Source: a bacterium (GTDB taxonomy: Bacteria > Zhuqueibacterota > QNDG01 > JAGLOF01). From it: DNA of 64,000 nt. Where the stretch lies: NCBI GenBank assembly GCA_016934955.1, contig JAFGRY010000009.1:149496-213495 (forward strand), in the 5' to 3' direction. This document shows positions 36,524-46,722 of the stretch, piece by piece. The position numbers and the translations under genes are program-made. Each line of letters begins with the position of its first letter. Position 1 is the stretch's first letter. The notes beneath the pieces were generated by a model. That model searched no databases, was not told the origin of the DNA, and saw nothing but the letters and a program-made list of their open reading frames with translations.

Positions 36524-36994
36524 AATCGCCCGGAAACATCGTCCCTTTACAGTATTACATCAACAATTCCTACAATATATATATACAGCGTCCTGTAAGC
36601 AAATAAAAAACACGATAACAGCCGGGCGGCACACTGCGGGCACGGATATAATCCCCCTCGCATTTGATAAAAATTCCTTGACAAACCAAAATATTTTCTT
36701 AAATTTAAACATCCTTAGTATGTTCTGACCAAGTAAACAGGAGTGCCATTCAGCAGCGTTTTACTCATCGACCGGCCGCCAGGCAATTTTCACATCTCGA
36801 TTCGCAGTACTGAACATAACGATTTCACGGTTTCAAAATACATGCATCATACTTCCTGTATGTAAGCCCGCTTTTTATATCGTACGGAATCCCGGATGAA
36901 ATAACGTCAGTTTTTTTATACATAGTATTCATAATATGTGTTCTGGGTGCTTGTTGTGTCGCTGGTGATCTCAGCCAATTGGGAGAAACAGGTA
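36524..36994. other. AT-rich divergent intergenic region upstream of rho
   Basis: About 470 bp without a convincing gene, clearly more AT-rich than its surroundings. A 74-codon frame at 36504-36728 has no ribosome site or family look. The region must hold promoters for the minus-strand giant protein and for rho, with a long rho leader. No RNA gene or strong terminator hairpin is recognised. Confidence 0.6.
36678..36705 (+). promoter_or_regulatory. Candidate sigma-70 promoter upstream of rho
   Basis: A perfect TTGACA at 36678-36683, a 16-bp spacer and TAAATT (36700-36705, four of six consensus bases) in AT-rich DNA. It lies about 290 bp before the rho start, implying a long leader. In other bacteria rho autoregulates through its leader, so a long untranslated region is plausible. 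Confidence 0.4.
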
Positions 36995-38242
36995 ATGGAA
37001 ATTGATCAATTAAAGAAAATGAAAATCGCGGAACTGAACTCGCTCGCCCAGGAGATGGATATACAGGGATGTTCAGGTCTCAGAAAACAGGAGCTGATCT
37101 TCAAAATACTGGAAGCGCAGACGGAATTGGACGGCAACACTTTTTCCGAAGGAGTGCTCGAGATTCTGCCTGACGGATACGGATTCCTGAGATCGGCGGA
37201 TACCAACTATCTGCCCGGGCCCGATGATATCTATGTGAGCCCCTCCCAGATCAAGCGGTTCAGTCTCAGAACCGGCGATGTCGTGTCGGGCCAGATCCGA
37301 CCGCCGAAAGACAATGAACGGTTCTTCGCTCTCATAAAAGTGGAAGCTGTCAATTTTGAAAATCCCGAAATAGCCAAAAGCAAGATCCTGTTCGATAATC
37401 TGACGCCCCTCTACCCCGACCAGCGCCTGGTGCTTGAACATGACGCCAAGGAATATACCACCCGAATCATGGATATGATGACCCCGATCGGCAAGGGGCA
37501 GAGAGGTCTCATCGTCGCTCAGCCCCGTACCGGAAAAACCGTGATTCTGCAGCGGATCGCCAACGCAATCACCAAGAATCATCCGGAAGTGACGCTTATC
37601 GTGCTTCTCATCGATGAACGCCCCGAAGAGGTTACCGACATGGAACGGTCCGTCGACGCGGAAGTGGTGAGTTCCACGTTTGACGAGCCCGCCGAACGGC
37701 ATGTCCAGGTCGCCAACATGGTGCTCGAGAAGGCCAAGCGGCTGGTCGAATACGGGCACGATGTCGTGATTCTTCTCGATTCGATCACCCGGCTCGCCCG
37801 GGCGCACAACGTCGTCATTCCCCATTCCGGCAAAATTCTTTCGGGCGGTGTCGATTCCAACGCCCTGCACAAGCCGAAGCGGTTTTTCGGTGCGGCCAGA
37901 AATGTGGAAGAGGGGGGCAGTCTGACAATTATGGCCACCGCTCTCATCGATACCGGCAGCCGTATGGATGAAGTAATTTTCGAGGAGTTCAAGGGCACGG
38001 GCAATATGGAAATTCAGCTCAACAGAGAGTTGTCCGACCGCAGGATATATCCGGCAATCGACATTAACAAGAGCGGTACCCGTAAAGAGGAGCTGCTTCA
38101 GGATAAATCAGAGCTCAACCGTGTCTGGATCCTCCGAAAACTGCTCAATGAACTGACAATGACCGAGGCGATGGAATTTCTCCTCGGCAAGGTACGGGGC
38201 ACCAGAAACAACAAGGAATTTCTTTCCTCAATGAGCACGTGA
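36995..38242 (+). CDS. rho: Transcription termination factor Rho
   Basis: Hexameric RNA-dependent ATPase that ends transcription. I choose ATG 36995 ('[20 protein letters not shown]'), which gives 415 aa, the standard length; the open frame to 36938 lacks conservation. An N-terminal SAP-like helical domain (residues 1-45) precedes the OSB RNA-binding domain ('[21 protein letters not shown]', about 52-120). Then come P-loop '[15 protein letters not shown]' (about 172-186), Walker B '[18 protein letters not shown]', Q-loop '[21 protein letters not shown]' and R-loop '[21 protein letters not shown]' (in parts). No large insertion is present. Gene stands alone. Confidence 0.97.
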   Translation: MEIDQLKKMKIAELNSLAQEMDIQGCSGLRKQELIFKILEAQTELDGNTFSEGVLEILPDGYGFLRSADTNYLPGPDDIYVSPSQIKRFSLRTGDVVSGQIRPPKDNERFFALIKVEAVNFENPEIAKSKILFDNLTPLYPDQRLVLEHDAKEYTTRIMDMMTPIGKGQRGLIVAQPRTGKTVILQRIANAITKNHPEVTLIVLLIDERPEEVTDMERSVDAEVVSSTFDEPAERHVQVANMVLEKAKRLVEYGHDVVILLDSITRLARAHNVVIPHSGKILSGGVDSNALHKPKRFFGAARNVEEGGSLTIMATALIDTGSRMDEVIFEEFKGTGNMEIQLNRELSDRRIYPAIDINKSGTRKEELLQDKSELNRVWILRKLLNELTMTEAMEFLLGKVRGTRNNKEFLSSMST

Positions 38243-38654
38243 TGCCGGGTGCCAGGCCGCCTTCTGTGCGAAATCCGGCCGTGTGACCGTGCTTTGCGAC
38301 GCCTGTTTCGCCTCGCCTGCGGCTGTCTGATTCGCTCAAGGAGGCGTCGGAATAAGCTGGTATGAATTTTGCGTAAGCGATGAATGAGACTGCTGATTCA
38401 CCGGCGGCCGGCGAAGAAATGAAAAAAAACTTGATTTTTTTCTTCGGCGTCGTTATATTTGGCGTGTTAAACAGAGAAGGATTGCCTATACATATATTGC
38501 TACAGGTTTTGGAGTTACTACATATCGCTGTATGATTGTGCGGTCTATCCGTTGACCTGTGGTAGTATATATTGATAACCGAAAGATCGGGGTTGATCGG
38601 AATTGCACGCGCACAGCCCTGATAGTTCGGTTTTTTTTATGGAGGAACAAAACA
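38243..38654. other. Intergenic region between rho and the PorV-like gene
   Basis: About 410 bp with no supported gene. Contains a good promoter at 38431-38459 and, before it, an imperfectly placed 8-bp inverted repeat (38297-38304 with 38342-38349) lacking a T-run. The stretch after the promoter would be a 5' leader of roughly 190 bases in which no riboswitch is recognised. Confidence 0.6.
38431..38459 (+). promoter_or_regulatory. Sigma-70-type promoter for the PorV-like gene
   Basis: TTGATT (38431-38436), exactly 17 bp, then TATATT (38454-38459). Both boxes are near consensus and the only gene downstream on this strand is the PorV-like protein. Confidence 0.55.
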
Positions 38655-39704
38655 ATGAAGAAGACAATAACCATGGTGACACTGCTGGTGATGACGCTGG
38701 TCAGCGTGTCCAATCTCTTTGCCATCAGCCAGGCAGCGGTGCTTTTCCTGCTCATCTCTCCGGGGGCACGGTCCGCGGGAATGGGAGAATCGTTCGTCGC
38801 TGTCGCGGATGATGCGACCGCGATTTTCTGGAACCCGGGCGGACTCGCGTTCCAGACCGGAAGGGAGCTGACACTGATGCACTGTAACTGGCTGCCGGGT
38901 CTGCTGGGTGCGAACGGTGACATGTACTATGAATTTCTCGCCTACCGGCAGCATGTTGAGTCACTTGGCGGCACCATCGGCGCGAATGTCACCTTCCTGA
39001 ACCTGGGTGAGATGGCGCACACCGGCGAAGCCGGCCCGGAAGTGATCGACACGTTCAATGCCTGGGATCTGGCCATTACCCTGAGTTACGCGACAAAGCT
39101 CAACGATAACCTCGGAATCGGTTTCAACATGCGCTACATTCGCAGTAATCTCGCGCCCATGGGAGCGGGCGAAGAAAAAGGCAATGGTGTCGGGAACGCC
39201 TTCGCGGTCGATGTGGGCATGCTGTACAAGACACCCTGGCTGAAGGGTTTCTCCATGGGATTCAATCTTTCAAATATGGGCCCGAAGATCACCTACGTCG
39301 ACGCGGCGCAGGCCGATCCGCTTCCCACCAATCTCAAGCTGGGAATCGCCTACCGGGCTCTCGACACCGAGTTCAACAGGCTCATCTTCTCCCTCGAGAC
39401 CAACAAGCTGCTGGTCCACGGGGATGATCCCTTCTACAAAGCGATCTATACCGTGTGGTCCGAAGGTGATATGAACGATCAGTTCAGATCGCTGGTCTCC
39501 GCGGTCGGCATGGAGTATGTCTATGACAATATGATTTTTCTGCGCGCGGGGTATTACTATGACGAGGAAGGCGAGGTCAAATACCCGACGTTCGGGGCCG
39601 GTCTGCAGTACGCCTCCTACCGGTTTGACTTTGCCTATGTGGCGGCCAAGCAGGGACACCCGCTTTCAGATACCATGCGTTTTTCTCTGACCGCAGGATT
39701 TTAG
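38655..39704 (+). CDS. PorV/PorQ (UPF0164)-like outer-membrane protein
   Basis: A 349-aa FadL-like barrel. ATG 38655 is chosen because GGAGG (38641-38645) precedes it and a signal peptide follows ('TMVTLLVMTLVSVSNLFA'). The start of the mature protein, 'LISPGARSAGMGESFVAVADDATAIFWNPGGLA' (in parts), is the hallmark of the PorV/UPF0164 family. The end has barrel strands and an aromatic terminal residue ('MRFSLTAGF'). In Bacteroidota, PorV is the type IX secretion shuttle that receives sorting-domain proteins. Several such cargo proteins are encoded nearby, so a T9SS role is a good inference, although other T9SS genes are not in the window. A strong promoter and an intrinsic terminator make it a single-gene unit. 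Confidence 0.88.
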   Translation: MKKTITMVTLLVMTLVSVSNLFAISQAAVLFLLISPGARSAGMGESFVAVADDATAIFWNPGGLAFQTGRELTLMHCNWLPGLLGANGDMYYEFLAYRQHVESLGGTIGANVTFLNLGEMAHTGEAGPEVIDTFNAWDLAITLSYATKLNDNLGIGFNMRYIRSNLAPMGAGEEKGNGVGNAFAVDVGMLYKTPWLKGFSMGFNLSNMGPKITYVDAAQADPLPTNLKLGIAYRALDTEFNRLIFSLETNKLLVHGDDPFYKAIYTVWSEGDMNDQFRSLVSAVGMEYVYDNMIFLRAGYYYDEEGEVKYPTFGAGLQYASYRFDFAYVAAKQGHPLSDTMRFSLTAGF

Positions 39705-39737
39705 AAAGCCGGGCACACGTGTAATTATCAACATCTG

Positions 39738-39769
39738 AAATACCCCATGGATGCCCGTGGGGTATTTTT
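39738..39769 (+). terminator. Intrinsic terminator after the PorV-like gene
   Basis: Perfect 10-bp inverted repeat AAATACCCCA (39738-39747) and TGGGGTATTT (39758-39767), with a 10-base spacer, running into T residues. It lies 34 bases after the stop codon. Confidence 0.85.
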
Positions 39770-39808
39770 AATCATCCGTGTATGCTGACAAGCCTTCAGG
39801 AAAAAAAT

Positions 39809-42800
39809 ATGAGGTTTCGAATTACGATGGCGGCGGCGATTCTGATGGCCGCTGCGGCGGTTCCAGGCGCAGGCGCAGAAGATTTCACGTATATGCTTAA
39901 ACAGTGTCGTCTTTCACAGCGGAATCTGGTCAAGAGCTCTCTGGTTTCCTGGCGCTCAGGGACGCCGGTATGGCGGGAAACGGGCGCAGCGGCGGAATCC
40001 GGGGTTGTGAGGATTCTCGCCCTGATGGCCGAGTTCCAGCCGGATGATGATTTTCGGACAACGGGAGACGGTTCTTTCATGAGCGACCCGGCAGGGGAAG
40101 CCGTGATCGACCCGCCACCCCATGACCGGGACTATTTTACTTCTCAGCTGCAGGCGCTGAGCAGCTATTACCGCGCTGTCTCGGGAGGGGTGCTGACCCT
40201 CACGGGGTCGGTTGCCGAACCGGTGCTGCGGCTGCCGCACCCCATGAGCCACTACAGCCCCCTGGAGGATGAACCGCTTCTGGATCTGCGGCTGGCGGAG
40301 CTGTTCCGGGATGCGGTAACCGCTGCTGATTCAGCGGGAGTCGTTTTTTCCGGGTACGACTGCTTTATCGTTTTCCATGCCGGAGTCGGCAGAGATATCA
40401 GCCTTGACTATGATGCGACACCCCAGGATATCCCTTCCGTTTTCCTCAGCGCGCAGGATCTGGCCGAACGCCTCGGCGGCGGCATCGATCCGGACGGCAT
40501 TCCGGTTGAAAACGGTCAGTTCCATGTGCCTGAAGGGATCATTCTGCCGGAAACCGAGAGTCAGGAGGGGTATGAGATCGGACTGCTGGGAACAATGACC
40601 CTTATGTTCGGATTTCAATTGGGGATGCCGGCGCTCTGGAATACCGGCACCGGCAGGTCCGGAATCGGACGCTGGGGGCTGATGGACCAGGGGTCGGGAA
40701 ATTTCAACGGACTGATCCCGGCCAGACCCTGCGCCTGGACCCGCGTGTTCATGGGGTGGGAGGAACCGGCGGTCGTTCAGAACGGGATCGATCTGCCGGT
40801 GTCCTGGACCTGCGGAACAGGACATCCACGGACATACAAGATCCCGATCGATGAAGACGAATACTACCTGGTGGAGAACCGGCAGTATGACGCCAACGGC
40901 GACAGTGTCGCTCTCGGCCTCGATGCTTCCGGCACGGCCGTACGGTTCCGTCCGGACGGGCTGATCGAAGCGCCCGGACCGATCGGTGTCATTGTCGAGG
41001 TCGATGAGTATGACTTCGGGCTGCCGGGTTCCGGACTGCTCATCTGGCACATCGACGAAGCGGTGATCCGTGAAACCCTGCAGGAGAACCGCATCAACAG
41101 CGGCCCGGTCAGGGGCGTTGACCTGGAGGAGGCGGACGGTGCCCAGGACATCGGAGAGGCATATGGATTTTTCAGTCCGGGCGGCGGTTCGGAAAACGGG
41201 GTGCTGCACGATGCCTGGTTTGCCGGAAACGAGATCCACCTGCTCGCCAACCGCTCCGAAACCGTGGCCTTCACCAATGACACCTATCCGTCGACCCGCG
41301 CCAATTCGGGCGCGGAGAGCCATATCCGCATGAGCGGTTTTTCAGCGCGGGATACCCTGATGTCCTTCAGTGTCGAGAGCGGTTTCATTCAGCCGGGATT
41401 TCCCGGCCACCTGATTCCAGGCCAGTTCTGCTGGGCACCGTTCTGCGCCGACCTGGACGGTGACGGTTCCCTGGACATCGCCGCCGGCTCGGCCGAGGGG
41501 TATCTGTATGCCTGGAAAGGCGACGGCAGCCCCCTCATGGCAAATCAGGATCACATGTACCGGTACACGGTAAGCGGCGATTCGTTTCTCGTCGATCTGC
41601 CGGTAATTGTCCGTTCAGCATCGGGATTTGCCGTGCCTCCGGTGACGGTTCCCGCCGCTGACGGCGACGCGGCGCTCATCGGGGCCCTGGATGTTGGCGG
41701 CGTGCTCTCGGCATATCGGGCCGACGACGGTGATGACGACGGGTATGCCGATGTTCTGTTCAGCCGTTACTGCGCGGAACGGCCGTCGGCACTGGCCGTT
41801 ATCGGAGGCGCGTTCATTGTCGGCTCGGAAACGGGACGGCTGCTTTCCATCGACATGTCGGGATCCGTGAACTGGGAAATGTCACTTGCCGGAGCGGTAA
41901 CCGGGTTCTGCCGGCACGGGGGCACTATCGCCGTTACCGTGGAGGGGCGGGGACTCTCCCTGTTCAGCGCCGGGGGCGCCGAACTCTGGAACCGGGATCA
42001 CGCATCGTTCGCCGGCTCCGGTAATCCCGCGGGTGTATGGGCTCCGGGAAACGACGACCGCAGCTCCATAACCGTGCTCGCACCCTGGCAGGGCATTGTC
42101 GTCAGTGCCGACGGGCAAGAGATGACGGCGTTCGGCGGCTATGTTCTGCCGGAGATCCTGTCCGGCCCCGCCGTGGGAGATATGGACGGGGACGGCAGGC
42201 CGGAGAGGGCGTTTTCAGGAGAGGGCTCGGTGTGGGTGTTCGGACCCGCCGGTGCCCTGATGGATTTTTATCCGCTGCCCCGCATCGAGCGGGAGACAGC
42301 GCTTTCAGCCCCTATTCTGGCCGATGTGGATGATGACGGGCTGGCTGACGTGGTGGTGTCCACCGCGGACGGAACGCTGGAGGCCTACACCGGGGACGGG
42401 AAAGCGGCGGCAGGATTTCCCCTGGCCGCCGGTTCGGGAGCGCTTTCCGCGCCGTCGGCGTTCGATCTCGACGGAGACGGCGATGTGGAACTCGCCGCGG
42501 TTTCCGCGGCGGGATACCTCTATGTCTGGGATCTGGCCTCGGACGATGGTCCCGGCGCGGTGCCCTGGGGCATGCCGAGGGGTGATGCGCAGGCCGGTGC
42601 CTGTCTCGACATCACGGATCCGGTGCGGATGGATACCGGCGAGAGTCTGATGCCCGAACATCTGGTGTACAATTATCCCAATCCGGCGGTGGACGGCTAT
42701 ACGACCATCCGCTATCATCTTCGTGAAGACGCGGAAGTCGGCATCCGCATTTTCGACCTTACGGGCTATCTCAGAAAAGAGTTCACACAGAGCGGACGCG

Positions 42801-42928
42801 GCAGCACCGACAATGAGGTGATCTGGGATCTCTCCGACGTCGACAGCGGTGTGTACTTCTGTGAAGTGCACGCGGTTGCGCCGGGGGCCGAGAAAACCGT
42901 ACGATTCAGAATCGGTGTTATCCGCTGA
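39809..42928 (+). CDS. M6-peptidase-like secreted protein lacking HExxH, with FG-GAP repeats and sorting domain
   Basis: A 1039-aa protein from ATG 39809 (AGG 8 bases before; signal 'AAAILMAAAAVPGAGAE'). Residues about 60-560 resemble M6-family metallopeptidase-like proteins ('VRILALMAEFQPDDDF', 'QLQALSSYYRAVSGGVLTLTG', 'GIGRWGLMDQGSGNFNG', 'GSGLLIWHIDEAVI'). The zinc site expected just before 'LGMP' reads 'GLLGTMTLMFGFQLGMP' (about residues 257-273), with no HExxH, so it is probably not a protease. FG-GAP repeats follow ('FCADLDGDGSLDIAAGSAEG', 'VGDMDGDGRPERAF', 'LADVDDDGLADVVVST'). A T9SS-type domain ends it ('NYPNPAVDGYTTIRYHL'). Likely a surface or binding protein. Confidence 0.8.
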   Translation: MRFRITMAAAILMAAAAVPGAGAEDFTYMLKQCRLSQRNLVKSSLVSWRSGTPVWRETGAAAESGVVRILALMAEFQPDDDFRTTGDGSFMSDPAGEAVIDPPPHDRDYFTSQLQALSSYYRAVSGGVLTLTGSVAEPVLRLPHPMSHYSPLEDEPLLDLRLAELFRDAVTAADSAGVVFSGYDCFIVFHAGVGRDISLDYDATPQDIPSVFLSAQDLAERLGGGIDPDGIPVENGQFHVPEGIILPETESQEGYEIGLLGTMTLMFGFQLGMPALWNTGTGRSGIGRWGLMDQGSGNFNGLIPARPCAWTRVFMGWEEPAVVQNGIDLPVSWTCGTGHPRTYKIPIDEDEYYLVENRQYDANGDSVALGLDASGTAVRFRPDGLIEAPGPIGVIVEVDEYDFGLPGSGLLIWHIDEAVIRETLQENRINSGPVRGVDLEEADGAQDIGEAYGFFSPGGGSENGVLHDAWFAGNEIHLLANRSETVAFTNDTYPSTRANSGAESHIRMSGFSARDTLMSFSVESGFIQPGFPGHLIPGQFCWAPFCADLDGDGSLDIAAGSAEGYLYAWKGDGSPLMANQDHMYRYTVSGDSFLVDLPVIVRSASGFAVPPVTVPAADGDAALIGALDVGGVLSAYRADDGDDDGYADVLFSRYCAERPSALAVIGGAFIVGSETGRLLSIDMSGSVNWEMSLAGAVTGFCRHGGTIAVTVEGRGLSLFSAGGAELWNRDHASFAGSGNPAGVWAPGNDDRSSITVLAPWQGIVVSADGQEMTAFGGYVLPEILSGPAVGDMDGDGRPERAFSGEGSVWVFGPAGALMDFYPLPRIERETALSAPILADVDDDGLADVVVSTADGTLEAYTGDGKAAAGFPLAAGSGALSAPSAFDLDGDGDVELAAVSAAGYLYVWDLASDDGPGAVPWGMPRGDAQAGACLDITDPVRMDTGESLMPEHLVYNYPNPAVDGYTTIRYHLREDAEVGIRIFDLTGYLRKEFTQSGRGSTDNEVIWDLSDVDSGVYFCEVHAVAPGAEKTVRFRIGVIR

Positions 42929-42965
42929 TGTGATGATGACCGCAGCGATCGCATACAGGTGAGCC

Positions 42966-45905
42966 GTGAACGTGAAACATTGCGCCATATCATTTTTTAT
43001 TCTGGCCGGCGGCTGCGCGGCACAGCTGCAGGAGTATAACCATCCTGAACTGTCCTGGCAGACCATCGAGACCGACCATTTCTATATCCACTTTCATGAG
43101 GGCACCGAGCGCACCGCCTTTGCCGCCGCGGACATCGCCGAGCACGTGTACGGCCCTGTGACCGGGCTGTATGAGTACCGCCCCGACGGCCCGGTCCATA
43201 TCGTCATCCGCGACCATGACGACATCTCCAACGGCGCCGCCTTCTATTATGACAACAAGATTGAACTCTGGGCTCCGCCCATGGATTTTCTTCTGCGGGG
43301 GACCCATGCCTGGCTGAAAAACGTGCTCGCGCATGAATTCAGCCATATGGTCTCCCTGGGCGCCGCCCGCAAGGGACCTCGCCGTGTTCCCGCCGTTTAT
43401 CTGCAGTGGATGGGGTACGAGAGGGAGAAGCGTCCCGATGTCATTCACGGCTATCCCAATGTGATCGCCTCTTTTCCCCTGGCCGGCACGGTGGTACCCA
43501 TGTGGTTCGCCGAGGGCATGGCCCAGTTTCAGCAAGAGCGGTTCGATTATGACCGCTGGGATTCCCACCGCGACATGATCCTGCGCACCGCGGTGCTCGA
43601 GGGACGCATGCTGACCCTGGACCAGATGTCGGTCTTCGGGAAAAACAGCCTCGGCAATGAGAAAGTCTATGAGCACGGGTACGGCCTCTCCCTCTACATT
43701 GCCGCTGCCTGGGGTGAAGAAACGCTGCCCCGGCTGGCCAGGGCCATGAGCCGGCCCCTGCGCACCGGTTTCTCCGGGGCCGTGCAGGAAGTGCTGGGTA
43801 TCTCCGCAGCCGAGCTCTACGGTCAGTGGCGTTTATGGCTCGAGGGTGCCTACCGTACCGCGGGCGGCCGCATCCAGGAGCACGAAGTGCAGGGTGAACC
43901 GCTGACGGCCGCCGGCATGGCGCATCTCTATCCGGTTTTTTCGCCGGACGGATCCCGGGCGGCCTACCTGAGCTCCGGATCTGCCGATTACATGTCGCAG
44001 CTGAATCTCATTGTCCGTTCCCTGGAAACGGGCGGGACGGTCACCGCGGTGAAAGGGGTGACGTCAGCCGCTGCCTGGTCCCCGGACGGCGGCAGCCTCG
44101 TCTATGCCAAAAACACCCGCAAGAACGCGCAGGGATCCTACTTCTATGATCTGTACGTCTATGATGTCGGCTCAGGAAAAGAGACGCGGTTGACAACAGG
44201 CCGGCGGGCCCGGCATCCCGACTGGTCTGCCGCCGGCGGTATTGTCAGCATCGTGGAGAGCGACGGCACGTCGAACCTCGCCCGCTGCAATGCCGACGGC
44301 ACCTCTTTCAGGGTGATCACCTCATTTCATAACGGCGAGCAGCTCTTCACCCCCCGCTGGACACCGGACGGAGAACGAATCATTTTTTCCGTGGCCGCGG
44401 GAAATCACGGCCGGGACATCGGGGTGATCAACGCGGATGGATCGGGATTGCACTATCTCTGCGATTCGAACGCTGACGAACGGGATCCCCGGCCCCTGCC
44501 GGATGGCTCCGGCCTGGTCTACGCCGCTGATCCCACCGGCATTTTCAATCTCTATCTGCTGCGATACGGTGAGGCCGCTCCGATACCGCTTACCAACGTC
44601 ATCGGCGGCGCGTTTATGCCGTCGGCAGGCGGTGACGGATCCATTCTCTACTCGCAGTACGATGCCACGGGGTATCACCTGCGCCTGCTGCGACAGCCGG
44701 CCGCCGTCCCGGAGCAGGACGCCGTCTACCGCGGGCCCTACCGGGACTACATGCAGAAGCGCACCGAGGCGGCGGCTCGGGACAGCATCGTCGTACATCA
44801 GCATACCGCCGCTCCCTACAGAACCATGCTGACTGGTCTTTCCTTTCTGCCGCGGGTGATGATGGACTATCCCGACCGGCTCAAGCTGGGCAGCTATTTT
44901 TACGGCAGTGATTTTCTCGACAGGATCTCCCTGCTGGGCGGTGCCGCGGCGAACACGCTCTTCGACACCGATCTGTTCGCCATATTCGAATACAGAAGGC
45001 TTTACCCGACGCTGTTTCTGGAAGCGTATCATCAGCAGCGGCATACCTCGGCCGAGGACGCGGATTACCGGTTCCAGCTGTTCGAAATTGACCTGGGCGC
45101 CGACTGGCGGCTGTCGAAAAGGGACGTGCTGCGAACCGCCTGGATCTTCAGCCGATACGATGCCAAGATGTCCTTCGAGGACCAGGGCTACACATTCAAC
45201 ATGCACTATACCTACCATCTCGGCAATCAGGTGAGGCTTGAGTGGACCCATACCTCCGTGCCTCCGTCACAACAGTCGGGCATCGCGCCGAGTGCGGGCA
45301 GGCGGTTCCGGCTGCGCATCGACGGCGCGAACCAGCGGTTCATCCGCGGATTTAAAGTGAACCAGAGTTACGGAACGCTGGTGGAAGATTACGACACCTA
45401 CCGGTACCTCCAGGCTGAACTTGACTGGCGGGAATATATGCCGGGCCTCTTCAGGCGGCACGGCATCGCCGCCCGGCTGCGGGCGGGTCTGATCAGCGAC
45501 TCCGTTGACGGGTTCTACCACCTGTTCGCCGGCGGCCTGGACGGCATTAAGGGCTATCCCTACTACAGCATCGAGGGGACACGCCTGCTGCATCTGCAGA
45601 TGGCATACCGGTTCCCCCTGGCGGATTTCCCCGACACCCGTGTCGGTATCTTCAATCTTGACGATCTCTACCTTTCGCTCTACTGTGACGCGGGCACCGC
45701 CTGGAGCGAGGGCTACATCAAGCCCGATGACTTCAAGCGGGATGCGGGCGTGCAGCTGCGCCTCAGCCTTTTTTCATTTTATGGATATCCGACGAGTATC
45801 TCTTTCGATGCGGTATACGGATTCGACCGGTTCATTCATATGGAACAGCGGTATGGCCGGGAATGGCGGTTCTATTTCGGACTGCTCTTTGATTTTCTTG
45901 ATTGA
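42966..45905 (+). CDS. Peptidase-MA-like / TolB-type propeller / outer-membrane barrel fusion protein
   Basis: A 979-aa protein from GTG 42966; a second GTG (42972) is possible. A short signal ('CAISFFILAGGCAAQ') may be a lipoprotein signal. Residues about 30-300 form a gluzincin peptidase domain: His123-Glu124-x-x-His127 in 'LAHEFSHMVS' and 'WFAEGMAQF' with the third ligand Glu. Residues about 310-600 hold WD40-like PD40/TolB repeats ('YPVFSPDGSRAAYLSSGS', 'AAWSPDGGSLVYAKN', 'TPRWTPDGERIIFSVAAG'). The last 350 residues are barrel-like, ending 'REWRFYFGLLFDFLD'. The zinc site looks complete. This architecture is frequent in FCB candidate phyla; its substrate is unknown. The gene lies 37 bases after the M6-like gene and before two DUF5683 genes. 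Confidence 0.82.
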   Translation: MNVKHCAISFFILAGGCAAQLQEYNHPELSWQTIETDHFYIHFHEGTERTAFAAADIAEHVYGPVTGLYEYRPDGPVHIVIRDHDDISNGAAFYYDNKIELWAPPMDFLLRGTHAWLKNVLAHEFSHMVSLGAARKGPRRVPAVYLQWMGYEREKRPDVIHGYPNVIASFPLAGTVVPMWFAEGMAQFQQERFDYDRWDSHRDMILRTAVLEGRMLTLDQMSVFGKNSLGNEKVYEHGYGLSLYIAAAWGEETLPRLARAMSRPLRTGFSGAVQEVLGISAAELYGQWRLWLEGAYRTAGGRIQEHEVQGEPLTAAGMAHLYPVFSPDGSRAAYLSSGSADYMSQLNLIVRSLETGGTVTAVKGVTSAAAWSPDGGSLVYAKNTRKNAQGSYFYDLYVYDVGSGKETRLTTGRRARHPDWSAAGGIVSIVESDGTSNLARCNADGTSFRVITSFHNGEQLFTPRWTPDGERIIFSVAAGNHGRDIGVINADGSGLHYLCDSNADERDPRPLPDGSGLVYAADPTGIFNLYLLRYGEAAPIPLTNVIGGAFMPSAGGDGSILYSQYDATGYHLRLLRQPAAVPEQDAVYRGPYRDYMQKRTEAAARDSIVVHQHTAAPYRTMLTGLSFLPRVMMDYPDRLKLGSYFYGSDFLDRISLLGGAAANTLFDTDLFAIFEYRRLYPTLFLEAYHQQRHTSAEDADYRFQLFEIDLGADWRLSKRDVLRTAWIFSRYDAKMSFEDQGYTFNMHYTYHLGNQVRLEWTHTSVPPSQQSGIAPSAGRRFRLRIDGANQRFIRGFKVNQSYGTLVEDYDTYRYLQAELDWREYMPGLFRRHGIAARLRAGLISDSVDGFYHLFAGGLDGIKGYPYYSIEGTRLLHLQMAYRFPLADFPDTRVGIFNLDDLYLSLYCDAGTAWSEGYIKPDDFKRDAGVQLRLSLFSFYGYPTSISFDAVYGFDRFIHMEQRYGREWRFYFGLLFDFLD

Positions 45906-45950
45906 TCAGGACCCGGCGCCGCTGAGACGGCGTCCGGACGGGAGGAGTGT

Positions 45951-46679
45951 ATGAAAACAGGTACAACAGGCGTCTGCCTGAGCGTGCTCCTGCTCATAGC
46001 GGGGCGAGTCATCGCCGAGGAAGAGGGCCCCTCGCGCCCCCGGAACAGCATCGGCAGCCTGCCGATGATGAGCATTGCCGGAATGGACGCGTCCGGTCGA
46101 GAAGGGGGACATCTCTCAAAGACAGGAATCCTTTTTTCCGCGGTGGTGCCCGGGAGCGGTCAGTTTCTTCACGGGGACTATCTCAAGGGCGCTCTTTTTC
46201 TGGGAGCCGAGGCCCTGTTCTGGTACGTCAATATGACCTCCAACAGCAGCGGCCGCGACTGGGAGGACCGGTTTCATGATTTCGCGGATACGCACTGGAG
46301 CGAAGCAACCTGGAATGCGCTGTATATCGAGGGAGTCGATCCGCAAACCCATTCGCTTCCGGAGACAAAGACACAGCAGTACTATGAAATGATCGGCAAA
46401 TACGACCAGTTCATGAAGGGCTGGGATGACTGGGTCGAAGGCGGGCCCGATCTCACCCCCAACAGGGACAGGTATGAGACAATGCGCGACAAGAGCAATG
46501 TCGCCTTCAAGCGGGCGTCCTACTGCGTGATGGGGATCATGGCCAACCATCTGCTTTCAGCCATGGACAGCGCGTTCACGATCAGAAAGCGGAACCGGAT
46601 GGAAGCCGGACTGCGCATGTCCATGATCCAGTCTCCCTCGGCCGTTGTGCCCGCACTGAATCTGCGGGCCGCGTGGTAG
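45951..46679 (+). CDS. DUF5683-like membrane-associated protein (paralogue 1)
   Basis: A 242-aa protein with signal-like N-terminus ('CLSVLLLIAGRVIAEE') and a DUF5683-type core: 'ILFSAVVPGSGQFLHGDYLKGALFLGAEALFWYV' (quoted in parts), that is, a 'PG.GQ' motif in a hydrophobic hairpin. A soluble middle and a second hydrophobic helix near 'SYCVMGIMANHLLSAMDSAF' follow. GGGAGG precedes the ATG. It shares organisation with the next gene, so the two are tandem paralogues. Function unknown; linked by position to the barrel fusion protein upstream. Confidence 0.7.
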   Translation: MKTGTTGVCLSVLLLIAGRVIAEEEGPSRPRNSIGSLPMMSIAGMDASGREGGHLSKTGILFSAVVPGSGQFLHGDYLKGALFLGAEALFWYVNMTSNSSGRDWEDRFHDFADTHWSEATWNALYIEGVDPQTHSLPETKTQQYYEMIGKYDQFMKGWDDWVEGGPDLTPNRDRYETMRDKSNVAFKRASYCVMGIMANHLLSAMDSAFTIRKRNRMEAGLRMSMIQSPSAVVPALNLRAAW

Positions 46680-46722
46680 CGGGGGTGCTCATTTGATTAC
46701 AGCGAAAAAAGGGATGCAGATC

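Noticed and set aside
36504..36728. 74-codon plus-strand frame upstream of rho
   Set aside because: No ribosome site, no motif, overlaps the start of the minus-strand secreted protein and a candidate promoter.
38297..38349. 8-bp inverted repeat after rho
   Set aside because: The loop is 37 bases and no T-run follows, so it is not a convincing terminator.
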